From Actimicrobium antarcticum (GTDB lineage: Bacteria; Pseudomonadota; Gammaproteobacteria; Burkholderiales; Burkholderiaceae_D), in the NCBI RefSeq assembly GCF_039536745.1, contig NZ_BAAAZE010000008.1, positions 434,001 through 498,000 of the forward strand: a DNA stretch of 64,000 bases. The letters are read 5' to 3'. The notes below the pieces were generated by a model that saw nothing but the letters and a program-made list of their open reading frames with translations, had not been told where the DNA came from and did not search any database. Shown in pieces: positions 8,030 to 16,688 of the stretch. The translations under genes and the position numbers were made by a program. Every line of letters starts with the position of its first letter. The stretch's first letter is position 1.

Positions 8030-9658
8030 TCAGAACCGGAACCCCACCACGTCCTGCGAAGTGCTTCTGAGGTTATCGTCATCGCCGCGATAGCGGGCGC
8101 TGACCAGGAAGCGTGAGGTGCAGGCGATTTTTTTCAGGGCGGCGTCGTCCCAGGGCTGGTTGCAGCCCGGCAGCGTCAGCGTCGCGCTGTCGCCGTTCAT
8201 TTTGACGCGTACCCGCACTATCTGGTCGTTGGTCAGGTCCGTGTCATCCACGAACCGGAACACGACACGGCCGGTCGGTGCAACGCCTCTGACCCTGGCG
8301 ACCAAGGTCAGGGTGTCGTTCAGGGGCACCGATCCCGCTCCCTCCACCACGGTTGTCGTGGAGTGCTCACGCTGATCGACCGGGTCGAGCACGTCGCCAT
8401 ACAACCTCGAACTTGTTGCACTTTGCTGGAACGTGACATTGGCGAGCGTTGTTCCACTATCGACATCCACAAAACCGACGCTGTGCGGTTCGCCGGCACT
8501 GTGGATGCGATGCTCGAAAATAAAGCCGATCAGCACCAGCCGACGATTCGTGTAACTACTAGAAAGGCCCGTCAGATAGTGATATTCCGAGCCGTTGGAC
8601 GGCATGTTCAGTACCCGTGTATTGGTCGCGGTGGCGGTATCGATTTCGGCAATCTGACTGCTGTTCGGACTCGATCCGCCGCCGACGTAGAGTTTTTTTC
8701 CATCCGGGCTGAGCAGCGTCGGGCCGCTGTACACGGTCAGGTTGAACTGCGGTGATTTGGTAATCGGTACTACCACTGCGCGAGCCACGCCGGATACCGT
8801 GTCCAGTACCAGATACTTGACCGACGTCGTGGTGGAACCGCCGCCGAACACATACACCTTGTCGCCTTTCGGGCTGAGCTGCAGCGCATTCGGATGCACG
8901 TCGGCGGCGAGACCGGCGGTGGGAATGATTTTTTCAGCCTTGAAATTGCCGGTGTTGATGACGGTAACCGCTGCTGTGCCCAGGTTGCCGTTGGCGCTGG
9001 TCGGTCCGCTGCTGGCCACATAGAGTTTCTCGCCGTGCTGATCGATGGCCAGTGTGGTCGCCGACTGGTTGACCGGGATCGTGGTCCAAGGTGCACCGTT
9101 ACGTGCGCGGATCACGTTGACTTTGCCGGGCGTCAATGCGTAGGCGTTGACGCCATCCTCGTCAGCCACCAGCGCCAGCGTTGCCGCCGGCAGTGTCAGG
9201 ATGGCGATGATTTTCAGCTTGACGACATCGATGACCCGTACCACTGCGCCACTGATTGCATACAGGCGGTTGCCCGTTGCATCGGCGACCAGGTCGGTGA
9301 CGGGCGTCGGAATGGCAATTTTGCCGAGGACCTTGTCATTGTTCGCATCCAGAATCGTGATGCCGGTACTGGTATTGATGAATACTTTTTCGGAGGCTTC
9401 GTTGGCGACGATACGGGTCGTGCCACCGAGCGGAAACAGCACGCGGGTCTTGAAGTTGGCCATATCCGTGACACTGAATTCGTTGGTCGAGCTGTTGCCG
9501 ACATAGACGAACGGTGCAGCAAATGCCGCGGAGGAAAGCAGCGTCAGCAGCGCGGCCATGAACCGGAACCGCATTAGCTGATCGAGTATCACGCAGCGAG
9601 TGCGTCCGGTCGGCTGCCGCACGCCACCGTGCGCAAGTTGGGTTGCCTGGGTATTCAT
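8030..9658 (-). CDS. Exported YVTN/YncE-like beta-propeller protein with C-terminal Ig-like domain
   Basis: 542 residues. A hydrophobic segment ending A-A-F-A-A-P around residues 32-47 looks like a signal peptide with an unusually long N-region. Repeated motifs such as V-Y-V-G-N, L-Y-A-I-S-G, L-Y-V-A-S-S and P-D-G-K-K-L-Y-V-G-G mark a YVTN/lactonase-type propeller, likely 7 blades. Residues ~430-540 resemble a bacterial Ig-like repeat. ATG 9658 has a strong AGGAGG site and is chosen. ATG 9574 would give a more conventional signal peptide but has no clear ribosome site. The role is unknown; such proteins are extracytoplasmic. A large open frame on the other strand is only a shadow. Confidence 0.7.
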   Translation of the reverse strand: MNTQATQLAHGGVRQPTGRTRCVILDQLMRFRFMAALLTLLSSAAFAAPFVYVGNSSTNEFSVTDMANFKTRVLFPLGGTTRIVANEASEKVFINTSTGITILDANNDKVLGKIAIPTPVTDLVADATGNRLYAISGAVVRVIDVVKLKIIAILTLPAATLALVADEDGVNAYALTPGKVNVIRARNGAPWTTIPVNQSATTLAIDQHGEKLYVASSGPTSANGNLGTAAVTVINTGNFKAEKIIPTAGLAADVHPNALQLSPKGDKVYVFGGGSTTTSVKYLVLDTVSGVARAVVVPITKSPQFNLTVYSGPTLLSPDGKKLYVGGGSSPNSSQIAEIDTATATNTRVLNMPSNGSEYHYLTGLSSSYTNRRLVLIGFIFEHRIHSAGEPHSVGFVDVDSGTTLANVTFQQSATSSRLYGDVLDPVDQREHSTTTVVEGAGSVPLNDTLTLVARVRGVAPTGRVVFRFVDDTDLTNDQIVRVRVKMNGDSATLTLPGCNQPWDDAALKKIACTSRFLVSARYRGDDDNLRSTSQDVVGFRF

Positions 9659-9920
9659 CAAATAACCTCCTGTAGAGAAATGCGATCGAAAGAAATCCGG
9701 CATGGCAGGCCTTGTTTCTCGAATGTCGCTCACAGGTGGTCAGCCGGATTTCTCCGGTGATTGTCGACTGCGTTGGGGGTACTACCTTGATATCGCGCAG
9801 ACTCCAATCTGCTTGAGGCGCGGTATCAATGAAAATGGGGAACTATCGGGACGACTGCACTGTGCGCGCGCCGAAAACTGCCGGCAGGACGAGACCTCGT
9901 CCGCCGGCCTGTGCAATGAC

Positions 9921-11363
9921 TTACTTTGCCGACCAGATGGTCGCGCCGGACCGGCGACGACGTGCGCTGAAACCCATCAAGCCCAGACCCGTCAGCATCA
10001 AGGCCCAGGTTTGTGGTTCAGGTACCGGCGAGATCGACTGGGCGGTGTAGCTGACACCGGCATTCAGCAAATCGGCATCGGTGACGCCAAACACATAAAA
10101 CTTGTTGTCACCGGCCACGCCAGCGACGAAGTCGTTGTCGTTCGCCACATACAGCGTGTGGGTCAGGACGCCATTGACGGTCACGTCGCTGCCGAAGGCC
10201 AGTCCTTCGATCTTGGCCGGAATCTTGTCAGCAGTGATGCCGTTGGCATTGAGCACGCCGACCACGTCGAGGAACAGGGTCTTGCTGATGGCGCTGGCAG
10301 ACAGATCGCCCTTCATGCCGGAGACATCGGTCGCGCCGGTCAGGTCGATTTTGTAGAGTTGCTTGATCACCGCGGAGGTGCCATCACCGAGTCCCTTGCC
10401 ATCGCGTTCGTCGACCAGGAATTGATGATCGTTAAGGGCGACGATTTCACTGACGCCGGAACCGGTAGTCAGCTTGTAGGCGTATTCGTGCGTGGCACCC
10501 GACGCAATGTCGATGGTGACGATGCGCACATTTTTCTTTGTATCCTGCTCCAGCGGTGCCTGCATGATGCCGACCAGCGTCTTGCCATCCGGCGAAATGG
10601 CCAGGCCTTCCATGCCCTTGTTGGCAACGCGACCGACGGTGTTGCCATTGATTTCCACAGCGCCTTGCGCGCTGAGAGTAGTCACGGCCAGGTTCGCGGG
10701 CAGGGCGAACGCCTTGATGCGGGCACCGGTAGCGCGGTCGAATTGATACACATACGGACCGTATTCATCGGAGATAAAAACGCTTTTGCCATCCGCCGAG
10801 ACGCGCACGCCTTCGGGGTCGAAGCGCGCATTGGCGGTGTTGGCCGACGTCAGCGCCGGGTTGAAATTGTCCGAGCGTCCGGTGAAGTAATTCGTGCCGT
10901 TCAGTGCATTGAGAGCCGGTGCACCAGTGCCCAGATTGAGCCCGGCGCCGCTGCCGTAGGTCAGCGCCGTCGGGCTCGACAGCAGCGTGGTGGCGACCAG
11001 CGTCGGTGTCAGGTTGAAGGCCAGTCCGGTGCCCGAGGTGTTGGCGCTCAGACCCATCCTGATGGTCTGGAAGCGCGCGATATACGAGCTCGTATCATCG
11101 ACCAGGGTGTTGTAGGGCGTCGCATTCGGGCCGCGATCCGGCGTTGCGATGAAAGTATTGTTACCGGCATAAGCCAGTCCTGAACCGAGGCCACCCAGGA
11201 CGTTGCCGGCGATCCCGTTTTCCAGCATGCCTGCCGTCTGGCTCGACAGGTCACTAAAGCTGCCGCTCAGGCTGCCGATGGCGAGCAGGTTGATACTGGC
11301 GTGCGCGGCGGGCGCGGAAAACAGGGCGGCCAGTAACAGGGGGAGAAGTTTTCGATGGATCAT
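9921..11363 (-). CDS. Phytase-like esterase-domain protein with PEP-CTERM anchor
   Basis: 480 residues. A signal peptide (M-I-H-R-K-L-L-P-L-L, cleaved after A-H-A) precedes a domain with D-R-G-P-N, F-D-P-E-G-V, K-G-M-E-G-L-A-I-S-P and I-E-G-L-A-F-G-S-D. This matches the esterase-like domain of the phytase family (a beta-propeller fold). The C-terminus is a textbook PEP-CTERM signal: V-P-E-P-Q-T-W, a hydrophobic helix, then R-R-R-R. The protein should be processed by an exosortase and exported to the cell surface or biofilm matrix. No exosortase gene lies in the window. The start was set at the first signal-peptide methionine; a longer start at 11432 lacks support. Confidence 0.8.
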   Translation of the reverse strand: MIHRKLLPLLLAALFSAPAAHASINLLAIGSLSGSFSDLSSQTAGMLENGIAGNVLGGLGSGLAYAGNNTFIATPDRGPNATPYNTLVDDTSSYIARFQTIRMGLSANTSGTGLAFNLTPTLVATTLLSSPTALTYGSGAGLNLGTGAPALNALNGTNYFTGRSDNFNPALTSANTANARFDPEGVRVSADGKSVFISDEYGPYVYQFDRATGARIKAFALPANLAVTTLSAQGAVEINGNTVGRVANKGMEGLAISPDGKTLVGIMQAPLEQDTKKNVRIVTIDIASGATHEYAYKLTTGSGVSEIVALNDHQFLVDERDGKGLGDGTSAVIKQLYKIDLTGATDVSGMKGDLSASAISKTLFLDVVGVLNANGITADKIPAKIEGLAFGSDVTVNGVLTHTLYVANDNDFVAGVAGDNKFYVFGVTDADLLNAGVSYTAQSISPVPEPQTWALMLTGLGLMGFSARRRRSGATIWSAK

Positions 11364-11583
11364 GATGGGGGTCCTGGATGGTGGGGAGAGTCGTATGTTT
11401 TCTTGCGAACAGTTGCCTGTTGAGCAACGCAAGTTATCAACGTATTGCTACGTGACGATGACAACATGCCACCAAGGAGCGCATCGATCACACCAGGGCG
11501 ATCGCGCCGTGTGACTACGCCGGCGGATCGGGGCGGCCCGGCCCGGCTGTCTGGGCTAGCCGCATGAATTGCAGGGCAAGGAC

Positions 11584-12603
11584 TTACGTGCTGTGCAAAC
11601 CTTCCATCGTCAGCGCCCGTTCGACCAGCTGTCCGGTCGGAATCAGGCGCTTTTGCAGGATAGGCACGCGGTACTTCGCCGCCGTGATTTCTGCCAGGAT
11701 CGAGATGGCCATTTCAGCCGGACTGGACGAGCCGAGGTACAAGCCCGCTGGGCCGTGCAAGCGGTCGATTTCGGTGGCGGTCAGGTCGAATTCCAGCAGG
11801 CGTTCCTTGCGCTTGGCGGTGTTGGCGCGACTGCCCAGTGCGCCGATATAAAACGCGGCTGATTTCAGGCCTTCCATCAGCGCGAGGTCATCGAGTTTCG
11901 GATCATGGGTCAGCGCGACGATGGCGGTGTGGGTATCCATCACCAGCTCGACGATCACGTCGTCCGGCATGCCACGCGAGAACGTGACTTCCGGCATGCC
12001 GAAGCCATCGGCAAACTCGTCGCGCGGATCGATCACCACCACGTCGTAGTCGGCACCCAGCGCAATCTGGGCGACATAGCGCGACAACTGGCCGGCGCCG
12101 ATCAGCACCAGACGCCAGCGCGGACCGAACATCGTGCGCAGCGTGTACTCATCAAAATCGAGCACCTCGGTGCGGTCCGCATCGACTAACGTGGCCTTGC
12201 CGGTTGCCATGTCCAGCACCCGTGCGGTCAGCCGTTTTGCGGTGGTGCGTGCCAGGAGTGTTCGCAACAGCGCCAGTTCCGGATGCGGTTCCACCACCAG
12301 GCGCAAGGTCCCGCCACAGGGCAAGCCAAAGCGCGCTGCTTCATCGCGCGAGACGCCGTACCGCACCACTTGCGGCAGGGCGGTGTCGAGCAGGTCGGTG
12401 CGCACGCGCACGATCAGGTCATCTTCGACACAGCCACCCGAGACCGAACCCACCACCTGTCCGTCGTCGCGGATGGCCAGCCAGGCACCCACCGGACGCG
12501 GCGCCGAGCCCCAGGTTTGCACCACCGTGGCCAGCACGACGCGATGCCCGGCTTCCAGCCAGGTGATGCAGGTTTTTAATACCGAGAGATCCGTACTGTC
12601 CAT
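11584..12603 (-). CDS. XdhC-family molybdenum cofactor maturation protein (CoxF/XdhC)
   Basis: 339 residues. The N-terminal XdhC/CoxI domain carries S-V-S-G-G-C-V-E-D-D and G-L-P-C-G-G-T-L, both with cysteines conserved in the family. The C-terminal Rossmann domain begins V-L-I-G-A-G-Q-L-S-R-Y. Family members bind and deliver sulfurated molybdenum cofactor to molybdenum hydroxylases. It is the last gene of the CO dehydrogenase operon. The upstream membrane protein gene stops one base before this start codon. ATG 12603 is chosen over an in-frame GTG at 12612 because AGGAAGG is well spaced for it. It is one of two XdhC-type proteins in the operon. Confidence 0.88.
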   Translation of the reverse strand: MDSTDLSVLKTCITWLEAGHRVVLATVVQTWGSAPRPVGAWLAIRDDGQVVGSVSGGCVEDDLIVRVRTDLLDTALPQVVRYGVSRDEAARFGLPCGGTLRLVVEPHPELALLRTLLARTTAKRLTARVLDMATGKATLVDADRTEVLDFDEYTLRTMFGPRWRLVLIGAGQLSRYVAQIALGADYDVVVIDPRDEFADGFGMPEVTFSRGMPDDVIVELVMDTHTAIVALTHDPKLDDLALMEGLKSAAFYIGALGSRANTAKRKERLLEFDLTATEIDRLHGPAGLYLGSSSPAEMAISILAEITAAKYRVPILQKRLIPTGQLVERALTMEGLHST

Positions 12604-12604
12604 A

Positions 12605-13234
12605 TCACACACCTTCCTGTTCGCCAGTCATGCTGGCCGTTTTCGTACTCTGCGCTGTCATCTTGAAATATAGCCGGATCATCGCCACACCCGCCACCAT
12701 GCCCCAGACCATCCCGGCAAACATCCCGGCGAGCATCGCGGACGCGCTGGCCGGCTGAAACACCAGCACGCTGATGCTCATGCCTGCCAGCATCCACGCA
12801 AAACAACCGATGTTTTGCGCAACGCGTGCGCACAACTGGCGGCGGCAATGCTGCCTTGTCAGCCGCAACCACGGCATGGTCGCCAGACCGCCGGCGAGCA
12901 TGCCGACATGCATCGCCGGCAGCCACTGCCAGTGCAAGCTCAGCATCGTCGGCACATTCATCGCGCTGCCAGAACTGCACAGCGCCGTCAGCATCGCCAG
13001 CCCCGGTCCCTGCGCATCCAGCAGCAATCCCGCCAGCATCCCCAGCATGCCGAGCACCAGCATCGTCTGGGGTGCGGTCATGCCGTGGCTGCCGGGATGC
13101 AATCGTCCCAGCACCCGAAAACCTGCCAGTATCGCGAGGCCGCTGAGCAGCATCGCGAGCGCCTGCCACGAAGATTGCGCGACGCCGACCAGCGTCAGCA
13201 TCACCGCCGCCGCGAGCCATGCAGCCCGTTTCAT
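12605..13234 (-). CDS. Uncharacterised membrane protein of the CO dehydrogenase operon
   Basis: 209 residues with about 5-6 hydrophobic helices (residues ~3-23, 27-41, 52-75, 80-100, 105-122, 150-190) and many methionines (for example M-L-V-L-G-M-L-G-M-L-A-G). A short basic, cysteine-containing loop (R-L-T-R-Q-H-C-R-R-Q-L-C) lies in the middle. I do not recognise the family. Its start overlaps the mocA stop by four bases (ATGA), and its stop falls one base before the xdhC start, so it is firmly inside the operon. A role in membrane attachment or assembly of the enzyme is possible but unsupported by any motif. Confidence 0.6.
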   Translation of the reverse strand: MKRAAWLAAAVMLTLVGVAQSSWQALAMLLSGLAILAGFRVLGRLHPGSHGMTAPQTMLVLGMLGMLAGLLLDAQGPGLAMLTALCSSGSAMNVPTMLSLHWQWLPAMHVGMLAGGLATMPWLRLTRQHCRRQLCARVAQNIGCFAWMLAGMSISVLVFQPASASAMLAGMFAGMVWGMVAGVAMIRLYFKMTAQSTKTASMTGEQEGV

Positions 13235-13860
13235 GGCGTCAGCCCGAGACGCGCCAGCAGCCGTTCGTAATCCTGCGGTGTATCCATGTCGGTCGTGTAG
13301 CGGTCATGGTTTGCAGTGAACGCCACGACCTGATCCGGGTTGTCGTCGATCAGCTTGCGGCAACCGAGATTGCGCTCGCCGGCGACGATGCTGTCGGCAT
13401 GGCTCGCGGCAAACAGCACCGGGTTGCCACGCTGTCCGGCGAACTGCGGCACCATGATCGAGCCGCTGGCGCGTGCGGCAAATGCCCGTGCCAGCACGGT
13501 GTAATCGTCCGCCGCCAGCAGGATCTGGTCTGCCAGACACACCATGATCGTCGAACATGGTACCTGCAGCGCAGCAATACCGCTGGCGACCGATGTCATC
13601 TGTCCTTCCTGCCAGCGCGGATTGTGGGTGAATCGGACCGGCAGGCCATGCAACGCAGCGCTCACGGCGGCTGCATTGAATCCGGTCACCACCACGACTT
13701 CGGCAGGACCGGCGTCCAGCAACGCGCGCACCGTACGCCGCAGCGCCGGCTCATCGCCTACCGGCAACAGCAGTTTGTGCCGGCCAGCCATCCGCGACGA
13801 GTTACCCGCCGCCAGCACGACGGCGGCAAAACTGTTCGTCGATGGCTCAGGAAAAGTCAT
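13231..13860 (-). CDS. mocA: Molybdenum cofactor cytidylyltransferase-like nucleotidyltransferase
   Basis: 209 residues. The MobA-like NTP-transferase signature is clear: V-V-L-A-A-G-N-S-S-R-M-A at the start, then K-L-L-L-P-V-G, and C-L-A-D-Q for the metal-binding aspartate. MocA converts molybdopterin to the cytosine dinucleotide form (MCD), which is the cofactor used by aerobic CO dehydrogenase. The position in the cox operon supports this specificity over guanylyl transfer. The start ATG 13860 overlaps the end of the upstream oxygenase gene by 14 bases; a longer start at 13902 would overlap more and is less likely. Confidence 0.85.
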   Translation of the reverse strand: MTFPEPSTNSFAAVVLAAGNSSRMAGRHKLLLPVGDEPALRRTVRALLDAGPAEVVVVTGFNAAAVSAALHGLPVRFTHNPRWQEGQMTSVASGIAALQVPCSTIMVCLADQILLAADDYTVLARAFAARASGSIMVPQFAGQRGNPVLFAASHADSIVAGERNLGCRKLIDDNPDQVVAFTANHDRYTTDMDTPQDYERLLARLGLTP

Positions 13861-14548
13861 ACGACCGGAACGCCGCGCCACCCTTGGCCTCGACCCGCGC
13901 ATTGAACGAAATCACGACGCGATCACGCGTGCCGCTGTACGGAAACGCCTGGTGCTTGAGGTGCGATGGAAACAGCACCAGCAGGCCCGGCTCCGGGACG
14001 ATATCCAGATGCGCGTCCATCAGATACGCATTGCCGGCATCGATGTGCGCACCGGCCAGCTGATCCCACCACGGACCATAAAAGCGCAACACGCCATTGC
14101 GTACGCCATAGACCGGATGCGCGGCGCGCAGTTCGGCCGGATCGATATCGAGGTAATACACGCCCGACCATGACGCATTGCCATGCGTATGCACATCATG
14201 GAACGCGCCGTCGTTCTGCATCTGAAACCAGCTGCCGGCCATCACGATGCGGGCGCCGCCGATGCCGTTGTCCTGCCAGGCCTGCCGGTTCAGCGCGCTG
14301 ACGGTTTCGCCGAGCTGGCCTGCAATGAAGCCGAACAGCGCTTCCATTTCGGGCATCTGGCAGCGCTGCAGCAAGTCGTCGTTACTGGCATAAAAGCTGG
14401 CAGCATGCGGACCGGGCGGGCGCGGATCGAGCAGGCGCATCGCTTTAAAGGCGCGCAGCAATTCGGGATTGACGTTGTCGGCCCGGGCAAAACGGGCGCT
14501 CGCCAGCGGGATGCCCCAGAGTGATTTCAGATCGAGGGGCGTGCTCAT
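13847..14548 (-). CDS. Putative 2-oxoglutarate/Fe(II)-dependent oxygenase (TIGR02466-like)
   Basis: 233 residues. The central H-T-H-G-N-A-S-W-S-G-V-Y-Y-L resembles the N-x-H-x-H-x-x-x-x-x-S-G-V-Y-Y-L core of TIGR02466-type putative 2OG-Fe(II) oxygenases. The late segment P-S-H-L-K-H-Q-A-F-P followed by R-D-R-V-V-I-S-F-N supplies the distal histidine and the 2-oxoglutarate-binding arginine expected of the fold. The ATG overlaps the stop of the upstream XdhC-YHS gene by four bases, and mocA overlaps its end, so it is embedded in the cox operon. This is not a standard cox gene and its substrate is unknown. Confidence 0.75.
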   Translation of the reverse strand: MSTPLDLKSLWGIPLASARFARADNVNPELLRAFKAMRLLDPRPPGPHAASFYASNDDLLQRCQMPEMEALFGFIAGQLGETVSALNRQAWQDNGIGGARIVMAGSWFQMQNDGAFHDVHTHGNASWSGVYYLDIDPAELRAAHPVYGVRNGVLRFYGPWWDQLAGAHIDAGNAYLMDAHLDIVPEPGLLVLFPSHLKHQAFPYSGTRDRVVISFNARVEAKGGAAFRSYDFS

Positions 14549-15498
14549 GCGGTGACACCGGTGGAGGTTGTGCGCGCAATGGCAAGGTACTTGTCGGGCG
14601 CCAGATCGAACTTGACCTTGCAACCGTCACAGCAAAAATAGTGGGTCATGCCACCGAGTTCGATGACGTGTTTTGCGGTGGCCTGATCGATCACCTTGCC
14701 GCAGACCGGGTTGATGTAGAGGTTGGCCGGCAGTGCTGGCAGTGGCTGTACATCAAAGGCGGAGACAGGTGCACCTGCGCGCCGTAGCGTAACCACGGCC
14801 GCAATCGCAGCCAGCGCAATTTCGACCGGCGTATGGGCATGAATATCCGGCCCGGCAGGCGCGTGCAAGGCCGCAATCCGCGCGGCCGGAATGCCGCGCA
14901 CCTGCATGGCCTGGCGCAACTGGTTGGCCTTGCGTGCGCTGGCGATCATCAGCACCGACACGGCGCTACTGCGCAATGCGGCGTCGAGTGCGGCCTCGTC
15001 GCCATCGCCTTGTGTCGCCACCAGCACGTAGCGTGGTTGCAGCGTGTTCAAGGTGGCGAGATCGAGCCCGTCACCCGCCACGCGCAATCCCATGCGCTGC
15101 CCGAGCACGCGACATTCCTGCGCCGCCGGCGTGGTGCCGAGGACCACCAGCAATGGCGCAGTCGCCATCGACTGCAGGAACAATTCCAGCGAGCCATTGC
15201 TGGCACAGGGCATCGCATGTTGTTCGACATCGGCCGGACTCAGGCTACCGTCATTACTGATGCGTATGAGCCGGGCTTCGCCGCTCTGCAGCACCTGCAA
15301 TGCTGCCGTAATCACGACGCCTTGCGCGCAGCCGCCGCCGACCCAGCCGTGCAGCGTGCCAGCGCCATCGACCAGCGCTTGCGCACCGACATATGCCGAG
15401 GTGGGCGACGCGGCACGGATCACCGTGACGACGACAAACGGCGTGTCCTGCGCGAGGTATTGTGCTGCCAGTGGCAACACCGAGGGTTCAGTCATCAT
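14545..15498 (-). CDS. XdhC-family protein fused to a C-terminal YHS domain
   Basis: 317 residues. The N-terminal part matches XdhC/CoxI (W-V-G-G-G-C-A-Q-G, and M-P-C-A-S-N-G where the canonical form is P-C-G-G). It is followed by a Rossmann-like region (V-V-L-G-T-T-P-A-A-Q-E). The last ~55 residues form a YHS module: I-N-P-V-C-G-K-V, then H-Y-F-C-C-D-G-C-K-V-K-F. YHS domains bind metals through such cysteines. It overlaps coxE by four bases at its start and the oxygenase gene by four at its end. It is probably a maturation factor for the molybdenum or Fe-S part of CO dehydrogenase. The fusion is unusual relative to the xdhC at 11584. Confidence 0.78.
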   Translation of the reverse strand: MMTEPSVLPLAAQYLAQDTPFVVVTVIRAASPTSAYVGAQALVDGAGTLHGWVGGGCAQGVVITAALQVLQSGEARLIRISNDGSLSPADVEQHAMPCASNGSLELFLQSMATAPLLVVLGTTPAAQECRVLGQRMGLRVAGDGLDLATLNTLQPRYVLVATQGDGDEAALDAALRSSAVSVLMIASARKANQLRQAMQVRGIPAARIAALHAPAGPDIHAHTPVEIALAAIAAVVTLRRAGAPVSAFDVQPLPALPANLYINPVCGKVIDQATAKHVIELGGMTHYFCCDGCKVKFDLAPDKYLAIARTTSTGVTA

Positions 15499-16688
15499 TG
15501 CAGTGTCCGTAGCAGTTGGGGCAGTACACGTTCGATGCTGGCCAGGTCGCTACCGGGGGCAAACAGATCGAGGCAGGGCAGTGCTGCCTGCATGCCGGCA
15601 CTCGATGGTGTGTAGCCTGGCCGGCTGGCCAGCGGGTTCAGCCAGACCAGGCGGCGGGCGCGCCGGCGCAGTGCCGTCAATGCACTCACCAGCTTGTCCG
15701 GCGGGCCGGTATTGTAGCCATCGCTGACGATGATGACGGCGCTGCGCGCATGCAGCAGAGTGCGGCCGTGGCGCTGATTGAATTCGCTCAGGCAGTCGCC
15801 GATGCGGGTGCCGCCAGCCCAGCCGGCCGACAACAGTTGCAGCCGTTCCTGCGAGCGCCACGGGTCCGGATCGCGCAAGGCTTCGCCGATGCCGACCAGT
15901 TGCGTGTGGTACAAAAAGCAGTGCACATCGGTCAGCTGCGACGACAGCGCCCGTGCCAGCCGCAGGTAAAAAAAGCTGTACAGACTCATCGATCGGCTGA
16001 CATCCAGCAGCAGGATCAGGCGCGGACGCACGCGCCGTTTTTGCCGCCACGCCAGGTCCAGCGGCAAGCCGCCATGCGCAACGCTGCGCCGGATCGTGCG
16101 CGCCAGGTCGATCCGCAAACCGCTGTTCGCGGCCTGTTCGCGCCGCAGCGCAATCAGCCGCAGGCGCTGCGCAAAACGCCGGATCAGTGCATCCAGCGCA
16201 CGCACTTCGTCCGGCTGATTCAGGTGCTGGAAATCAGCCCGGGCCAGCGCTTCATCGCCACTCGCGCCGTGTTGCGCGGCACCGCCATCGGCCTCGGCAC
16301 TGTCGTTGCCCGCGCCACCTGCGACCGCGTTGCCTTCGCTGCTGTCGCGCAAGCCGCCAGCCTCATCACGCAGGTCCAGCTGGCCGGCACCACCGGCGTG
16401 GGTTTCGACCAGCGCCTGCCGGTTCGGCGGCAGGAAATAGGTCGCGAACAAGCCATCGAAACGGGCCCAGTCTTCCGCCCGCGAACACAGCAGCGCGCGC
16501 AGAGACCAGCGCAACAGCGGGCCGCTGAACTGACCCATGCGGTCGGCAATATTCATCGCATCGGCCCCGTCGACACTGGCCACGCGCAGGCCATTTTCAC
16601 GCAGGAAACCGACGAAGCCGACATAGCGTGCGGCCAGCGCGGCCTCCAGATCGATGTAGTCGACACGCGCTTCGGTGGCGACCGACAT
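15495..16688 (-). CDS. coxE: CoxE-like von Willebrand factor A domain protein
   Basis: 397 residues. The C-terminal half is a VWA domain with the metal-site motif L-L-L-D-V-S-R-S-M-S and later V-I-I-V-S-D-G-Y. The N-terminal half is CoxE-specific. A glycine/alanine/acid-rich linker lies at residues ~108-145. CoxE works with the AAA+ ATPase CoxD in maturing the copper-sulfur-molybdenum active site of CO dehydrogenase. The start ATG shares one base with the coxD stop (TGATG), which implies translational coupling. An in-frame TTG two codons upstream is ignored. Confidence 0.88.
   Translation of the reverse strand: MSVATEARVDYIDLEAALAARYVGFVGFLRENGLRVASVDGADAMNIADRMGQFSGPLLRWSLRALLCSRAEDWARFDGLFATYFLPPNRQALVETHAGGAGQLDLRDEAGGLRDSSEGNAVAGGAGNDSAEADGGAAQHGASGDEALARADFQHLNQPDEVRALDALIRRFAQRLRLIALRREQAANSGLRIDLARTIRRSVAHGGLPLDLAWRQKRRVRPRLILLLDVSRSMSLYSFFYLRLARALSSQLTDVHCFLYHTQLVGIGEALRDPDPWRSQERLQLLSAGWAGGTRIGDCLSEFNQRHGRTLLHARSAVIIVSDGYNTGPPDKLVSALTALRRRARRLVWLNPLASRPGYTPSSAGMQAALPCLDLFAPGSDLASIERVLPQLLRTLQ

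Noticed and set aside
9702..11183. 493-codon open frame on the plus strand opposite the phytase-like gene
   Set aside because: Antisense shadow; the minus-strand product has a signal peptide, domain motifs and a PEP-CTERM tail.
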